Below, piece after piece: positions 1 to 4,913 of a DNA stretch of 10,394 nt. The notes under the pieces were generated by a model. It was not told the origin of the DNA. It was given only the letters and a program-made list of their open reading frames with translations, and did no database searches. This stretch comes from an uncultured Eubacteriaceae bacterium (GTDB lineage: Bacteria; Bacillota; Clostridia; Lachnospirales; CAG-274). The position numbers and the translations under genes were made by a program. Position 1 is the stretch's first letter, and every line of letters begins with the position of its first letter. The stretch is from contig CALIRN010000060.1 in assembly GCA_938042265.1 (NCBI GenBank), forward strand, positions 1 to 10,394, written 5' to 3'.

Positions 1-211
1 ATTTTGCATATTGTATTAATTCTTCTATTAATTTTGTTCCATAGCCTTTATTTTCCTTTTTGCATACTATGTCAGAAAGTATTATATAATTATCTTCTTT
101 TACTATTACGCATTTTATTTCAGCTATTATTTTCTTATTTATTTTTAAATAAAATAATACTAATTCTCCTATATCTATTTTTTCTATTACTTGTTCTTTT
201 TTAAAAAACAT
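1..211 (-). CDS. GNAT-like acetyltransferase, C-terminus outside window
   Basis: An open frame of 70 codons starts at ATG 211 and runs off the left edge. GGAG at 221-224 lies a suitable distance upstream. The visible part starts MFFKKEQVIEKIDIGELVLF and ends with a segment resembling GNAT motif A: a beta-strand IILSDIVC (43-50), then ENKGYGTKLIEEL (53-65), where G56-Y57-G58 match the acetyl-CoA pyrophosphate loop (usual pattern R/Q-x-x-G-x-G/A; E53 replaces R/Q). It follows the repressor gene by 15 bp on the same strand, so the two are probably co-transcribed. It could be a phage-carried modifier or lysogeny-linked gene, or a host gene at the prophage edge. Family assignment rests on one motif, and the substrate is unknown. 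Confidence 0.6.
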   Translation of the reverse strand, partial: MFFKKEQVIEKIDIGELVLFYLKINKKIIAEIKCVIVKEDNYIILSDIVCKKENKGYGTKLIEELIQYAK

Positions 212-226
212 TATATTTTTCTCCAT

Positions 227-445
227 TTATTTGTTTACTTTGGGATTGTCTGTTCTTCCTACAAGATAGTCTATTGAAACATTAAAATATTCTGCTATTT
301 TTATTAATGTTTCGGTTTTTGGGGTACTTCTTCCCTTTTTCCAGTCTGATATATTCCCCGTTGATATATTATTGTCTTTTGCAAGTTTTGCGGCTGTTGT
401 TTTAGTTTCCGACATTGTTTTGTATAGATTTTCTAAATTAACCAT
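227..445 (-). CDS. XRE/Cro-CI-type phage repressor
   Basis: This 72-residue protein is almost entirely one helix-turn-helix domain of the XRE family. It has LYKTMSETKTTAAKLAKD (helices 1-2), then NISTGNISDWKKGRSTP as the recognition-helix region (about 26-42), then LIKIAEYFNVSIDYLVGR (47-64), the usual ending of Firmicute lambda-CI-like domains. Start ATG 445 is preceded by a perfect AGGAGGTG (complement of 453-460). It is divergent from the phage genes, and the intervening space holds three copies of one palindromic operator, so it is inferred to be the lysogeny repressor that controls the rightward promoter and probably its own. It lacks a C-terminal self-cleavage domain, so induction would have to work through another route. 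Function is well supported; the target is inferred from position. Confidence 0.85.
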   Translation of the reverse strand: MVNLENLYKTMSETKTTAAKLAKDNNISTGNISDWKKGRSTPKTETLIKIAEYFNVSIDYLVGRTDNPKVNK

Positions 446-477
446 ATTTATTCACCTCCTTTTTTGTTTAAAATATA

Positions 478-499
478 AAAACACTTAATTACGTGTTTT
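478..499. promoter_or_regulatory. repressor operator copy 1
   Basis: A 22-bp near-palindrome with outer arms AAAACAC and GTGTTTT around TTAATTAC. The identical 22-mer recurs at 544-565. It lies just upstream of the repressor start, where binding would block leftward transcription. Confidence 0.75.
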
Positions 500-505
500 T
501 TCTTC

Positions 506-534
506 TTGACTTACTCGTAATTAAGTGTTATATT
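506..534 (+). promoter_or_regulatory. sigma-A promoter of the phage operon (P-right)
   Basis: TTGACT at 506-511, a 17-bp spacer and TATATT at 529-534 make a near-consensus housekeeping promoter facing the phage structural genes. Operator copy 2 sits inside the spacer and copies 1 and 3 flank it, so repressor binding should shut it off. Confidence 0.75.
516..529. promoter_or_regulatory. repressor operator copy 2 (inverted)
   Basis: CGTAATTAAGTGTT is the exact reverse complement of the 14-bp core AACACTTAATTACG of copies 1 and 3. It covers the spacer of the rightward promoter and reaches the first base of the -10 box, a position that would exclude RNA polymerase when occupied. Confidence 0.7.
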
Positions 535-543
535 AATAACATC

Positions 544-565
544 AAAACACTTAATTACGTGTTTT
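544..565. promoter_or_regulatory. repressor operator copy 3
   Basis: An exact copy of the 22-mer at 478-499, located about 10 bp downstream of the -10 box and therefore over or just after the transcription start. The three-site arrangement resembles multi-operator phage switches. Confidence 0.75.
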
Positions 566-579
566 GGTTTATGTTTCTG

Positions 580-608
580 TAACTAATAATTATAACAAAT
601 ATTAGTTA
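580..608 (+). promoter_or_regulatory. leader inverted repeat
   Basis: Perfect 9-bp arms TAACTAATA (580-588) and TATTAGTTA (600-608) with an 11-nt loop lie in the untranslated leader of the phage operon. No T-tract follows, so this is not a clear terminator. It may be an mRNA structure or a second protein-binding site. The rest of 566-675 shows no gene. Confidence 0.35.
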
Positions 609-687
609 TTGTGTCAAAGCTTATAGCCTATATGACGGTGGCAACGTCAAGTAACTATTATATTAATTAAAAAAAAGGGTGGTAAAT

Positions 688-876
688 ATGAAAGTAAATA
701 TTAATTATCAAAACGTTGTTATTTCTAAAGATTTGCTTGTCGATTCTTTAAATCGTATGATTACAACTGATGAATTAGATGAACTAATTAGATTACATAG
801 TTCGGCTATTTATGATTTGGAATTTATTTTTTCTTGTTCTTTTAAACGTATTAGTGGTGATAAAAATGTATTGTGA
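688..876 (+). CDS. small phage protein, unknown
   Basis: A 62-residue soluble-looking protein, and the first gene after the rightward promoter. ATG 688 is chosen because GGGTGG at 677-682 is correctly spaced. The frame can be read from an upstream GTG at 679, but that codon lies inside the ribosome binding site. The middle is acidic and probably helical (ITTDELDELIRLHSSAIYDLEF). I recognise no family. It overlaps the next gene by 11 bp (ATG 866 against stop 874-876), which suggests translational coupling. By position in filamentous phages it could be a regulatory or replication helper, but that is inference only. Confidence 0.6.
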   Translation: MKVNINYQNVVISKDLLVDSLNRMITTDELDELIRLHSSAIYDLEFIFSCSFKRISGDKNVL

Positions 877-1072
877 TAGTTTAAAATTTGTTTTTGGTTA
901 TGCTATTTTTTTAATTGTACTTTTATCTTTGATATCTTTTTTGCATTCTGATGTTAATTGTCGTTGTGATTGTAATTGTGATTGTGATTGTAATTGTGAT
1001 TGTAATTGTGATTGTAATTTAGATAATTCAAAACACTATATTCCAGTACCTATTGTTATTCCTGTTGATTAA
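866..1072 (+). CDS. membrane peptide with Cys-Asp/Asn repeat
   Basis: A 68-residue protein. I chose ATG 866, which overlaps the previous gene. The N-terminus carries one membrane span (about 6-27, LKFVFGYAIFLIVLLSLISF). Then follows an extraordinary tract in which every second residue is cysteine (10 Cys) and the partners are Asp or Asn, with one Arg: CRCDCNCDCDCN and so on. The tail is KHYIPVPIVIPVD. At DNA level the tract (959-1018) is ten 6-bp units, mostly TGTGAT and TGTAAT, so its length can change in frame. With a short charged N-terminus the tract could face outward, where it might form disulfides or bind metal. I recognise no family. The codon pattern agrees with the neighbouring phage genes, so I take it as a real gene. 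Confidence 0.6.
   Translation: MYCDSLKFVFGYAIFLIVLLSLISFLHSDVNCRCDCNCDCDCNCDCNCDCNLDNSKHYIPVPIVIPVD
959..1018 (+). repeat. hexanucleotide repeat TGT(G/A)AT x10
   Basis: Ten consecutive 6-bp units, TGTGAT or TGTAAT (first unit TGTCGT), encode alternating Cys and Asp/Asn. Unit number could change by slippage without breaking the frame. Confidence 0.9.
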
Positions 1073-1096
1073 TTTTATTTTTTGAGGTTTTATAAT

Positions 1097-1363
1097 ATGT
1101 TATTTGCTAAATGTGTTGGTTTTATTGGCGGTTATTTGCTTGCAGGTTTAATTTTTGTTGTTCCTACTGTTTTACTTTCTTTTCTTTTTGACCGCGTATA
1201 TTCGTTTTTGAAATTACAACGTTATAAAAAATTATATCCTCATATTGTCAGGTGTAATCAGTCTTGTTCAAAATGTAAATATTTAATCGATTGTTATTGT
1301 TCTGTAAATGAGGAATTAAAAAATGAACTTACAACGTCTATTAAAAATATTCCGCAGGAATGA
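1097..1363 (+). CDS. small membrane protein with cysteine cluster
   Basis: An 88-residue protein from ATG 1097, with GAGG at 1084-1087 upstream. Residues about 3-33 form one long or two short hydrophobic spans (AKCVGFIGGYLLAGLIFVVP, then TVLLSFLF). A basic stretch LKLQRYKKLYPH suggests this part is cytoplasmic. It is followed by CNQSCSKCKYLIDCYC, which has spacing C-x3-C-x2-C-x5-C-x-C, a possible zinc or iron-sulfur ligand set. The C-terminus is hydrophilic. I recognise no family. It is the second cysteine-rich membrane peptide in a row, and its 3' end overlaps the next gene by 41 bp. Confidence 0.6.
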   Translation: MLFAKCVGFIGGYLLAGLIFVVPTVLLSFLFDRVYSFLKLQRYKKLYPHIVRCNQSCSKCKYLIDCYCSVNEELKNELTTSIKNIPQE

Positions 1364-1505
1364 GCTAATTATTGTTTTAAATGAGTATGATGATGTACTT
1401 TTTCGTGGTCCTATATGGTGGCTTGACAGCAAGTATATATTATCTAGCTTGGTTGTTGATGTCTACAGAAATAACTACTTACTAACTATTGTAGTAGCTC
1501 AATAG
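1323..1505 (+). CDS. small phage protein, unknown
   Basis: A 60-residue protein starting at ATG 1323, inside the end of the preceding gene in another frame. GAGG a short way upstream can serve as the ribosome binding site. After a basic N-terminus (QRLLKIFRRNE) the rest looks like a small beta-fold: LIIVLNEYDDVLFRGPIWWL, then LVVDVYRNNYLLTIVVAQ. Short proteins of this pattern (strand, 'gets-in-the-way' loop, strand, strand) are common in the early modules of Firmicute mobile elements, but I cannot assign a function. The gene ends about 100 bp before the ssDNA-binding protein gene. Confidence 0.55.
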   Translation: MNLQRLLKIFRRNELIIVLNEYDDVLFRGPIWWLDSKYILSSLVVDVYRNNYLLTIVVAQ

Positions 1506-1517
1506 CTATTTACATAT

Positions 1518-1545
1518 AGGGGTTAGGGGTGTCACCCTTTCCCCT
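1518..1545 (+). promoter_or_regulatory. G/C-rich hairpin before the ssDNA-binding protein gene
   Basis: In an otherwise AT-rich region, AGGGG and GGGGT arms (1518-1530) can pair with ACCC and CCCCT (1534-1545). A further CCCC at 1548-1551 allows an alternative pairing. No T-tract follows. It may be a translational or mRNA-processing element, or a weak terminator that lowers read-through between early genes and the ssDNA-binding protein. Function is inferred. Confidence 0.4.
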
Positions 1546-1608
1546 TTCCCCTTATATCTAGGGTTAACTTTTTCTATCTATTTATTAATTAAAAAGGAGT
1601 GTGTTCTT

Positions 1609-1851
1609 ATGTTATTTAATTGTCCTGTGCCTGTAAGGCTTGTTAATGTTAGGTCATTTGTTAGTAAAAAGGGTAATAATGTTACTTTCTTAACTGTAGC
1701 TGATACCAATACTTTTGAAAATGTTGACTTCCTCCCTGCCGAAGATGTCAATTTATCTTCTCTTGAAATTGGTCGCAATTATACCTTGAACCTTAATACT
1801 AATGGTCGATTTACTTCCGCTAGTCTTGTACCGTTGCCGGTAGGTAAGTAA
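1609..1851 (+). CDS. probable ssDNA-binding protein (filamentous phage pV-like)
   Basis: An 80-residue protein with a strong AAAGGAGTGTG site upstream of ATG 1609. The sequence reads as a small OB-fold: strand VPVRLVNVRSFVSKKGNNVT, strand TFLTVADTNTFENVDFLP, then LEIGRNYTLNLNTNGRFTS with the typical 'G-x-x-Y' turn before a strand, ending SLVPLPVGK. Size, lack of membrane spans and position just before the coat-protein genes fit the single-stranded-DNA-binding protein that coats phage DNA and switches replication to virion production. No sequence signature is decisive, so this is a fold-and-context call. The next gene starts 1 bp after its stop. Confidence 0.6.
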   Translation: MLFNCPVPVRLVNVRSFVSKKGNNVTFLTVADTNTFENVDFLPAEDVNLSSLEIGRNYTLNLNTNGRFTSASLVPLPVGK

Positions 1852-1852
1852 T

Positions 1853-2011
1853 ATGCAAGATTGTACCGTTATCATTGAAAAGCTTGAAAGGATTGAATAC
1901 TTGCTTAGTGTCCTTGATTGCTCAATCTTATTTGTTATAGGGTCGGTATCGGCTATTATAGTTGTACTGATTTTATATAATTTTCTCAAGAAATGCATTT
2001 CAAAATTTTAA
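1853..2011 (+). CDS. 52-residue one-span membrane protein, possible minor virion protein
   Basis: The gene starts at ATG 1853, one base after the stop of the ssDNA-binding protein gene, so the two are very likely translationally coupled. The product begins with an amphipathic stretch (MQDCTVIIEKLERIEYLLSV), then one membrane span of about 22-25 residues (CSILFVIGSVSAIIVVLILY), and ends with a basic tail NFLKKCISKF. Filamentous phages encode short one-span proteins of this kind (pVII, pIX) next to the coat gene; they sit at one virion tip. That role is inferred from size, topology and position, not from sequence identity. Confidence 0.6.
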   Translation: MQDCTVIIEKLERIEYLLSVLDCSILFVIGSVSAIIVVLILYNFLKKCISKF

Positions 2012-2038
2012 CTATCTAGGAAAGAGGTGAATTAATTT

Positions 2039-2314
2039 ATGAGTGGAGAGTTTAAAGAAAAAATTAAGAATTTTGGTACAAAGTTTGGTGCAGCTGCTGG
2101 CGGTGGTGTTGTAACTGCTGTTGCAACTGCTTTACCTACTTTTGCGGCTGATGGTGCAACGGGTATGACGTTTACTATTACGGCTGATATGCTTACACCT
2201 GTAACGTCTGCAATTTCAAGCGGTCTTACTACGCTTGTACCGATTGGTCTTACTGTTATGGCTGCTATGATTGGAATAAGTCTTATTCCTCGTATTATTT
2301 ACAAGTTCCTTTAA
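2039..2314 (+). CDS. major coat protein precursor (pVIII-like)
   Basis: A 91-residue precursor with AGAGGTG upstream. Residues 1-17 are basic and amphipathic (GEFKEKIKNFGTKFG), 18-36 are hydrophobic (AAAGGGVVTAVATALPTFA), and a signal-peptidase site ALPTFA followed by ADG predicts cleavage near residue 36. The mature chain of about 55 residues has the coat-protein layout: an N-terminal half with an acidic residue and polar content (ADGATGMTFTITADM), one membrane span (about 64-83, TTLVPIGLTVMAAMIGI), and a basic end RIIYKFL that would contact the DNA inside the filament. A strong terminator directly follows, as after gene VIII of classical filamentous phages. Assignment rests on architecture and context. 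Confidence 0.75.
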   Translation: MSGEFKEKIKNFGTKFGAAAGGGVVTAVATALPTFAADGATGMTFTITADMLTPVTSAISSGLTTLVPIGLTVMAAMIGISLIPRIIYKFL

Positions 2315-2343
2315 TACTTAAGGGAATAAATAAAAAAAAATAT

Positions 2344-2383
2344 GGGCGTTGCGCGTCACTAAGTAGCGCAACGCCCTATTTTT
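2344..2383 (+). terminator. rho-independent terminator after the coat gene
   Basis: Perfect 11-bp GC-rich arms GGGCGTTGCGC (2344-2354) and GCGCAACGCCC (2366-2376), an 11-nt loop, then TATTTTT. It lies between the coat gene and the adsorption gene and would make coat mRNA far more abundant than downstream mRNA. Confidence 0.9.
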
Positions 2384-2401
2384 ATTTGAAAGGAGTTTAT
2401 T

Positions 2402-3124
2402 ATGCGCAAATTTATATTTACTTTGTTTTTTGTTTTATTAATGTCTGTTCCTGCTTTTGCTAGTGATTTCCCCTCTGTGAATTATACTTATATTTATAAT
2501 AATTTATCGTATTCTGTTACTATTGATGATTGTACTAATCTGTCTGATACTGTTTCTGATGCTGATGCTAGGATTTATGTTTATTATAACTATCATGATA
2601 ATGGTAGTCATATCCTTTTTGTTGGTGATGTTCCATTTTCCGTTGTTTATACTGTTAAACAGGGTGCTAATATTAATACTCATACTTATACTTGTAATCA
2701 AGTATCTAATTGGTATCCCTATAATGGTTGTGGTGGTGGTGTTCTGAATGGTCCTTCTTCTGTTGCTGGTGTTAGTGGTTATTATGGCTTTTCTCTTTGG
2801 TTAGACTCGTCTATTATGGCTGATAATGTTAGTGGTTTTTATAAGTCTTTTGATAATATCTATGCGCCTTATGCATATTATCCTGGCTCTGAACTTGTTG
2901 CATATATTGCTGATGATTTTTTTCAGCTCCCCCCAACTCTCAGCAATCAGGAGACGACGGGGGAAGTGATGACAGTGGGGAAAGTAATATACTCTTTTCT
3001 ACTCTCTGGGGTTGGCTTGGTGATATTGTTAATGGCATTACTAATCTTGGTGACACTCTTGGTTCGTTACTTACGTCGTTGCTTAACTTATCTTTGCTGG
3101 CTTAAAAGAAATATTTATACCTGA
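2402..3124 (+). CDS. adsorption (pIII-like) protein, N-terminal part; frame broken
   Basis: It starts at ATG 2402 after AAAGGAG. A clear signal peptide (MRKFIFTLFFVLLMSVPAFA, cleavage before SDFP) is followed by a secreted domain rich in Tyr, Asn and Ser up to about residue 174 (IADDFF). Codon use (mostly T-ending codons) supports this frame only to about 2930. From there the likely true protein continues one frame back (linker QQSGDDGGSDDSGES at 2941-2985, then WGWLGDIVNGI), while this frame gives LSNQETTGEVMTVGKVIYSF and a hydrophobic stretch ending in RYLRR to 3124. A second change of frame is needed near 3087-3102. The full product would run to 3500, about 365 residues. The role as virion-tip, receptor-binding protein comes from gene order and signal peptide. 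It may be inactivated, a sequencing error, or frameshifted on purpose. Confidence 0.65.
   Translation: MRKFIFTLFFVLLMSVPAFASDFPSVNYTYIYNNLSYSVTIDDCTNLSDTVSDADARIYVYYNYHDNGSHILFVGDVPFSVVYTVKQGANINTHTYTCNQVSNWYPYNGCGGGVLNGPSSVAGVSGYYGFSLWLDSSIMADNVSGFYKSFDNIYAPYAYYPGSELVAYIADDFFQLPPTLSNQETTGEVMTVGKVIYSFLLSGVGLVILLMALLILVTLLVRYLRRCLTYLCWLKRNIYT
2917..2964 (+). other. possible -1 frameshift site (or mutated homopolymer)
   Basis: The heptamer T TTT TTT (2917-2923) is in the right phase for -1 slippage (GAT TTT TTT). TCCCCC (2928-2933) can pair with GGGGGA (2959-2964), with a smaller TCTC/GAGA pairing inside, giving a stem-loop 4 nt after the slip site. Slippage would enter the frame with the expected linker. 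One missing C in the run at 2929-2934 explains it equally well. Confidence 0.4.
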
Positions 3125-3500
3125 TACTGATTTCATTCAGAATTGTATTGATAATATCAAAAATGAGTTTTTAATTACTTTCGGTGTATCTGATTTTGAT
3201 GTATCTCTTGCTTTTGGTAGTGAAGCATCTCTTACTGATATTGATGTTGATTATAACAATCCTGCTTTTTCTTTTAAAGGTACTATTGTAAAAATGGACT
3301 ATGTTATTCAGGCTATAACATTGTTCAGACCCTATATTCGTGGGTTTATTATGTTGTTGTTGGCATTGTATTCTATTAATCAATTTCTTGGTCTTATTGG
3401 TCAACCATCTCTTAGCTTGGGTGCTTTGCTTATGCTTAACAGTTCTAGCGGTGGTAGTGAGGGCACTATGATTGAGGAAAAACATAAGTATCTTAATTAA
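3087..3500 (+). pseudogene. adsorption protein, C-terminal part in a third frame
   Basis: This frame is open from 3087. From about 3102 it reads LKEIFIPDTDFIQNCIDNIKNEF and on to the stop at 3498-3500. It has no good start before ATG 3294, and that ATG has only a weak AAAGG site. The content (IPDTDF, then a beta-rich segment VDVDYNN-like, then a membrane span about IRGFIMLLLALYSINQFLGLIG, then a Ser/Gly tail) matches the C-terminal membrane-anchored half expected of a tip protein held in the membrane before virion release. It reads as the direct continuation of the 2402 gene through the middle frame ending at TAA 3103-3105. A 68-residue product from ATG 3294 is possible but less likely as the native form. 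Confidence 0.55.
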
Positions 3501-3512
3501 GGGGGTGTATGT

Positions 3513-3755
3513 ATGATTGTAGAGTGTGTATTGAGCCTTTTCACTTCGTTGGTATGTCAGGCTATTTCGGCTTGTGGTGTATTGTCTTTACCGCTAGACA
3601 GTGTCAGAGTTTTGCAAGCTATAACGTGTTATGGCTCTTATGTGGTCGGCTCTGACTTGCTGTTGATATTTGGCAGCACTGTTGCATTTTGGTTGGCGGT
3701 TAAGTGCGGTCTAGGTTTGTTGCTGTTTATATGGCGCTTACTGCCTTTAACTTAA
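3513..3755 (+). CDS. two-span membrane protein, possible pVI-like minor coat protein
   Basis: An 80-residue protein with GGGGGTG (3501-3507) just upstream of ATG 3513. Hydrophobic spans lie at about 3-27 (VECVLSLFTSLVCQAISACGV) and 48-77 (DLLLIFGSTVAFWLAVKCGL and on). The end is RLLPLT. It contains five cysteines. In filamentous phages a hydrophobic minor coat protein (pVI) is encoded between the adsorption protein and the assembly ATPase, the same place as here. I see no sequence motif that proves it. It is the last gene before the 405-bp non-coding region. Confidence 0.6.
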   Translation: MIVECVLSLFTSLVCQAISACGVLSLPLDSVRVLQAITCYGSYVVGSDLLLIFGSTVAFWLAVKCGLGLLLFIWRLLPLT

Positions 3756-3880
3756 ACGCTATGCAGTTCCAGAGTTGATGTATATATAATATATATGATT
3801 GTCAGCTCCAGCTGAATAGTCGTTGCCGAAAATGTTATTTTGTGGGTAACCGCCCCGATATGACGGTTGTGGGTAGAGTG

Positions 3881-3938
3881 TTGACAAGACTTGAATTATC
3901 CATATTGCTTGCAATGTGGGTAATTCGGGGCTTGTCAA
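3881..3938 (+). other. 58-nt long hairpin, candidate packaging signal or ssDNA origin
   Basis: TTGACAAG (3881-3888) pairs with CTTGTCAA (3931-3938), and GAATTATCCATATT (3893-3906) pairs with AATGTGGGTAATTC (3913-3926), the only two non-Watson-Crick positions being G-T wobbles. ACTT faces GGGG between the two blocks, and the loop is GCTTGC. No T-tract follows, which argues against a terminator. Such a structure would form on single-stranded phage DNA. Confidence 0.55.
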
Positions 3939-4008
3939 TGCTATATCCATAATCGGCAGGGGTGTGTTATCCATAAAATCACATTTTGCCTTTAAAGGTA
4001 ATTAATCT

Positions 4009-4123
4009 GGCGGTAGCGCTTTTGATTAACAGGCAGTAGCGCTTTTAATTAACAGGCAGTAGCGCTTTTGATTAACAGGCAGTAGCGCTTTTAATTAACA
4101 GGCAGTAGCGCTTTTGATTTACA
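4009..4123 (+). repeat. five 23-bp tandem repeats (iteron-like)
   Basis: Five head-to-tail units begin at 4009, 4032, 4055, 4078 and 4101, with a partial GGC start of a sixth at 4124. The shared core is GGCAGTAGCGCTTTT (first unit GGCGG) followed by GATTAACA or AATTAACA. The G/A position alternates strictly G, A, G, A, G, as if a 46-bp double unit had been copied. Each contains the palindrome AGCGCT. They lie just upstream of zot and may bind a phage or host protein. Confidence 0.9.
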
Positions 4124-4160
4124 GGCTTTATTACATTTAATTTTGTGAGGTGTTTATTTT

Positions 4161-4880
4161 ATGTTGATTACTTATTTAAAATTTTTGTTGTTGTTGTCTT
4201 ATTTGTTTTATTTGCGTTTTAAGGATATTGCAAGTCAAAAAGGTAAGGTGCATTTGTATGGTATTAAGGGTTTTTTTGGCTTGCCCGGTACTGGTAAGAC
4301 AATGGCTATGTGTTATCAGTTAAAAGAATTGCGCCGGCAATATGGAGATAAAATCTACATAATGACTAATTTTAATTATGCTGATGAGGACTATCAATTT
4401 ACTAGTTGGCAAGACCTTACTTTTGCCTATGATAGACCTCTTGTTGTTGCTTGGGACGAGATACAAAACGAGTTTAATAGTCGCGATTTTAAGAGTTTTC
4501 CTATTGCCTTATTGACACAATTAACGCAGGTCCGTAAAGGACATGGTATTTATCTTTTGTATACAAGTCAACGCTATGGTTTTGTTGACAAGAATTTCCG
4601 TCAGCTTTCAGGTACTGTTTGTGATTGTAAAACTCTATTAGGTTGTTTTACTGTTGTGAAATCCTATGACAGTATGGACTATGAGGAAAAGGAAAAGGCA
4701 GTTGAATTTGACAAGAAAAGGAAAATTCGCCCAAAATCCGTTTTTTCGTTCGTTCAGACTTCCGCTCTTAGGGATAGCTATGATAGTTATAAAATGCTTG
4801 AAACGGCTCGTTATAAGGCTAAAACGGGCGGTTATATGTCACGTGATGAAATAGCGCAGATAAGTAATAATGTTGGTTGA
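4161..4880 (+). CDS. zot: Zot-type filamentous phage assembly ATPase (pI-like)
   Basis: A 239-residue inner-membrane ATPase that drives virion extrusion. A good GTGAGGTG site precedes ATG 4161. A hydrophobic N-terminal segment (1-19, MLITYLKFLLLLSYLFYLR) would anchor it. Walker A is GLPGTGKT at 40-47, followed by helix MAMCYQLKELRRQYG. MTNF at 68-71 is the typical strand after it. Walker B is LVVAWDEIQN (94-103, D99-E100), and YLLYTSQR (131-138) is the sensor strand with the Gln-Arg typical of Zot proteins. The order strand-Walker A-Walker B-'TSQR' is that of the Zot/pI family. The C-terminal part is soluble and charged. Classical pI has its span between cytoplasmic and periplasmic parts; here the only clear span is at the start and the protein is short, with no periplasmic domain, as in single-membrane hosts. 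Zot is the hallmark gene that marks the element as an inovirus. Confidence 0.9.
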   Translation: MLITYLKFLLLLSYLFYLRFKDIASQKGKVHLYGIKGFFGLPGTGKTMAMCYQLKELRRQYGDKIYIMTNFNYADEDYQFTSWQDLTFAYDRPLVVAWDEIQNEFNSRDFKSFPIALLTQLTQVRKGHGIYLLYTSQRYGFVDKNFRQLSGTVCDCKTLLGCFTVVKSYDSMDYEEKEKAVEFDKKRKIRPKSVFSFVQTSALRDSYDSYKMLETARYKAKTGGYMSRDEIAQISNNVG

Positions 4881-4884
4881 TTTT

Positions 4885-4913
4885 TTGACTTTAAAAAGTT
4901 GCTAGTATATTAT
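4885..4913 (+). promoter_or_regulatory. probable rep promoter overlapping the origin hairpin
   Basis: TTGACT (4885-4890), a 17-bp spacer and TATTAT (4908-4913). The -10 box is the first six bases of the loop nonanucleotide, so Rep bound at the origin should repress its own transcription. Classical prediction by consensus only. Confidence 0.6.

Larger units (their letters stand above)
3756..4160 (+). other. 405-bp non-coding region: hairpins and tandem repeats
   Basis: No credible gene on either strand. In order it holds an AT stretch (TATATATAATATATAT, about 3780-3796), a small palindrome TCAGCT-CC-AGCTGA (3802-3815), a hairpin with AACCG and CGGTT arms (3848-3852 with 3864-3868), a long 58-nt hairpin (3881-3938), five 23-bp tandem repeats (4009-4123) and the zot ribosome binding site. 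Filamentous phages keep packaging and complementary-strand start hairpins in such intergenic regions, so that is the inferred role. Confidence 0.6.

Noticed and set aside
3171..3485. 104-codon open frame on the minus strand
   Set aside because: It is antisense to the C-terminal part of the adsorption gene, has a low-complexity composition and no ribosome binding site.
3759..3974. 71-codon open frame on the minus strand in the non-coding region
   Set aside because: No ribosome binding site or recognisable content, and the DNA is explained by hairpins; the open frame is probably accidental.
4009..4123. CRISPR-like array
   Set aside because: The 23-bp units are contiguous with no unique spacers, and there are no cas genes nearby; they are simple tandem repeats.
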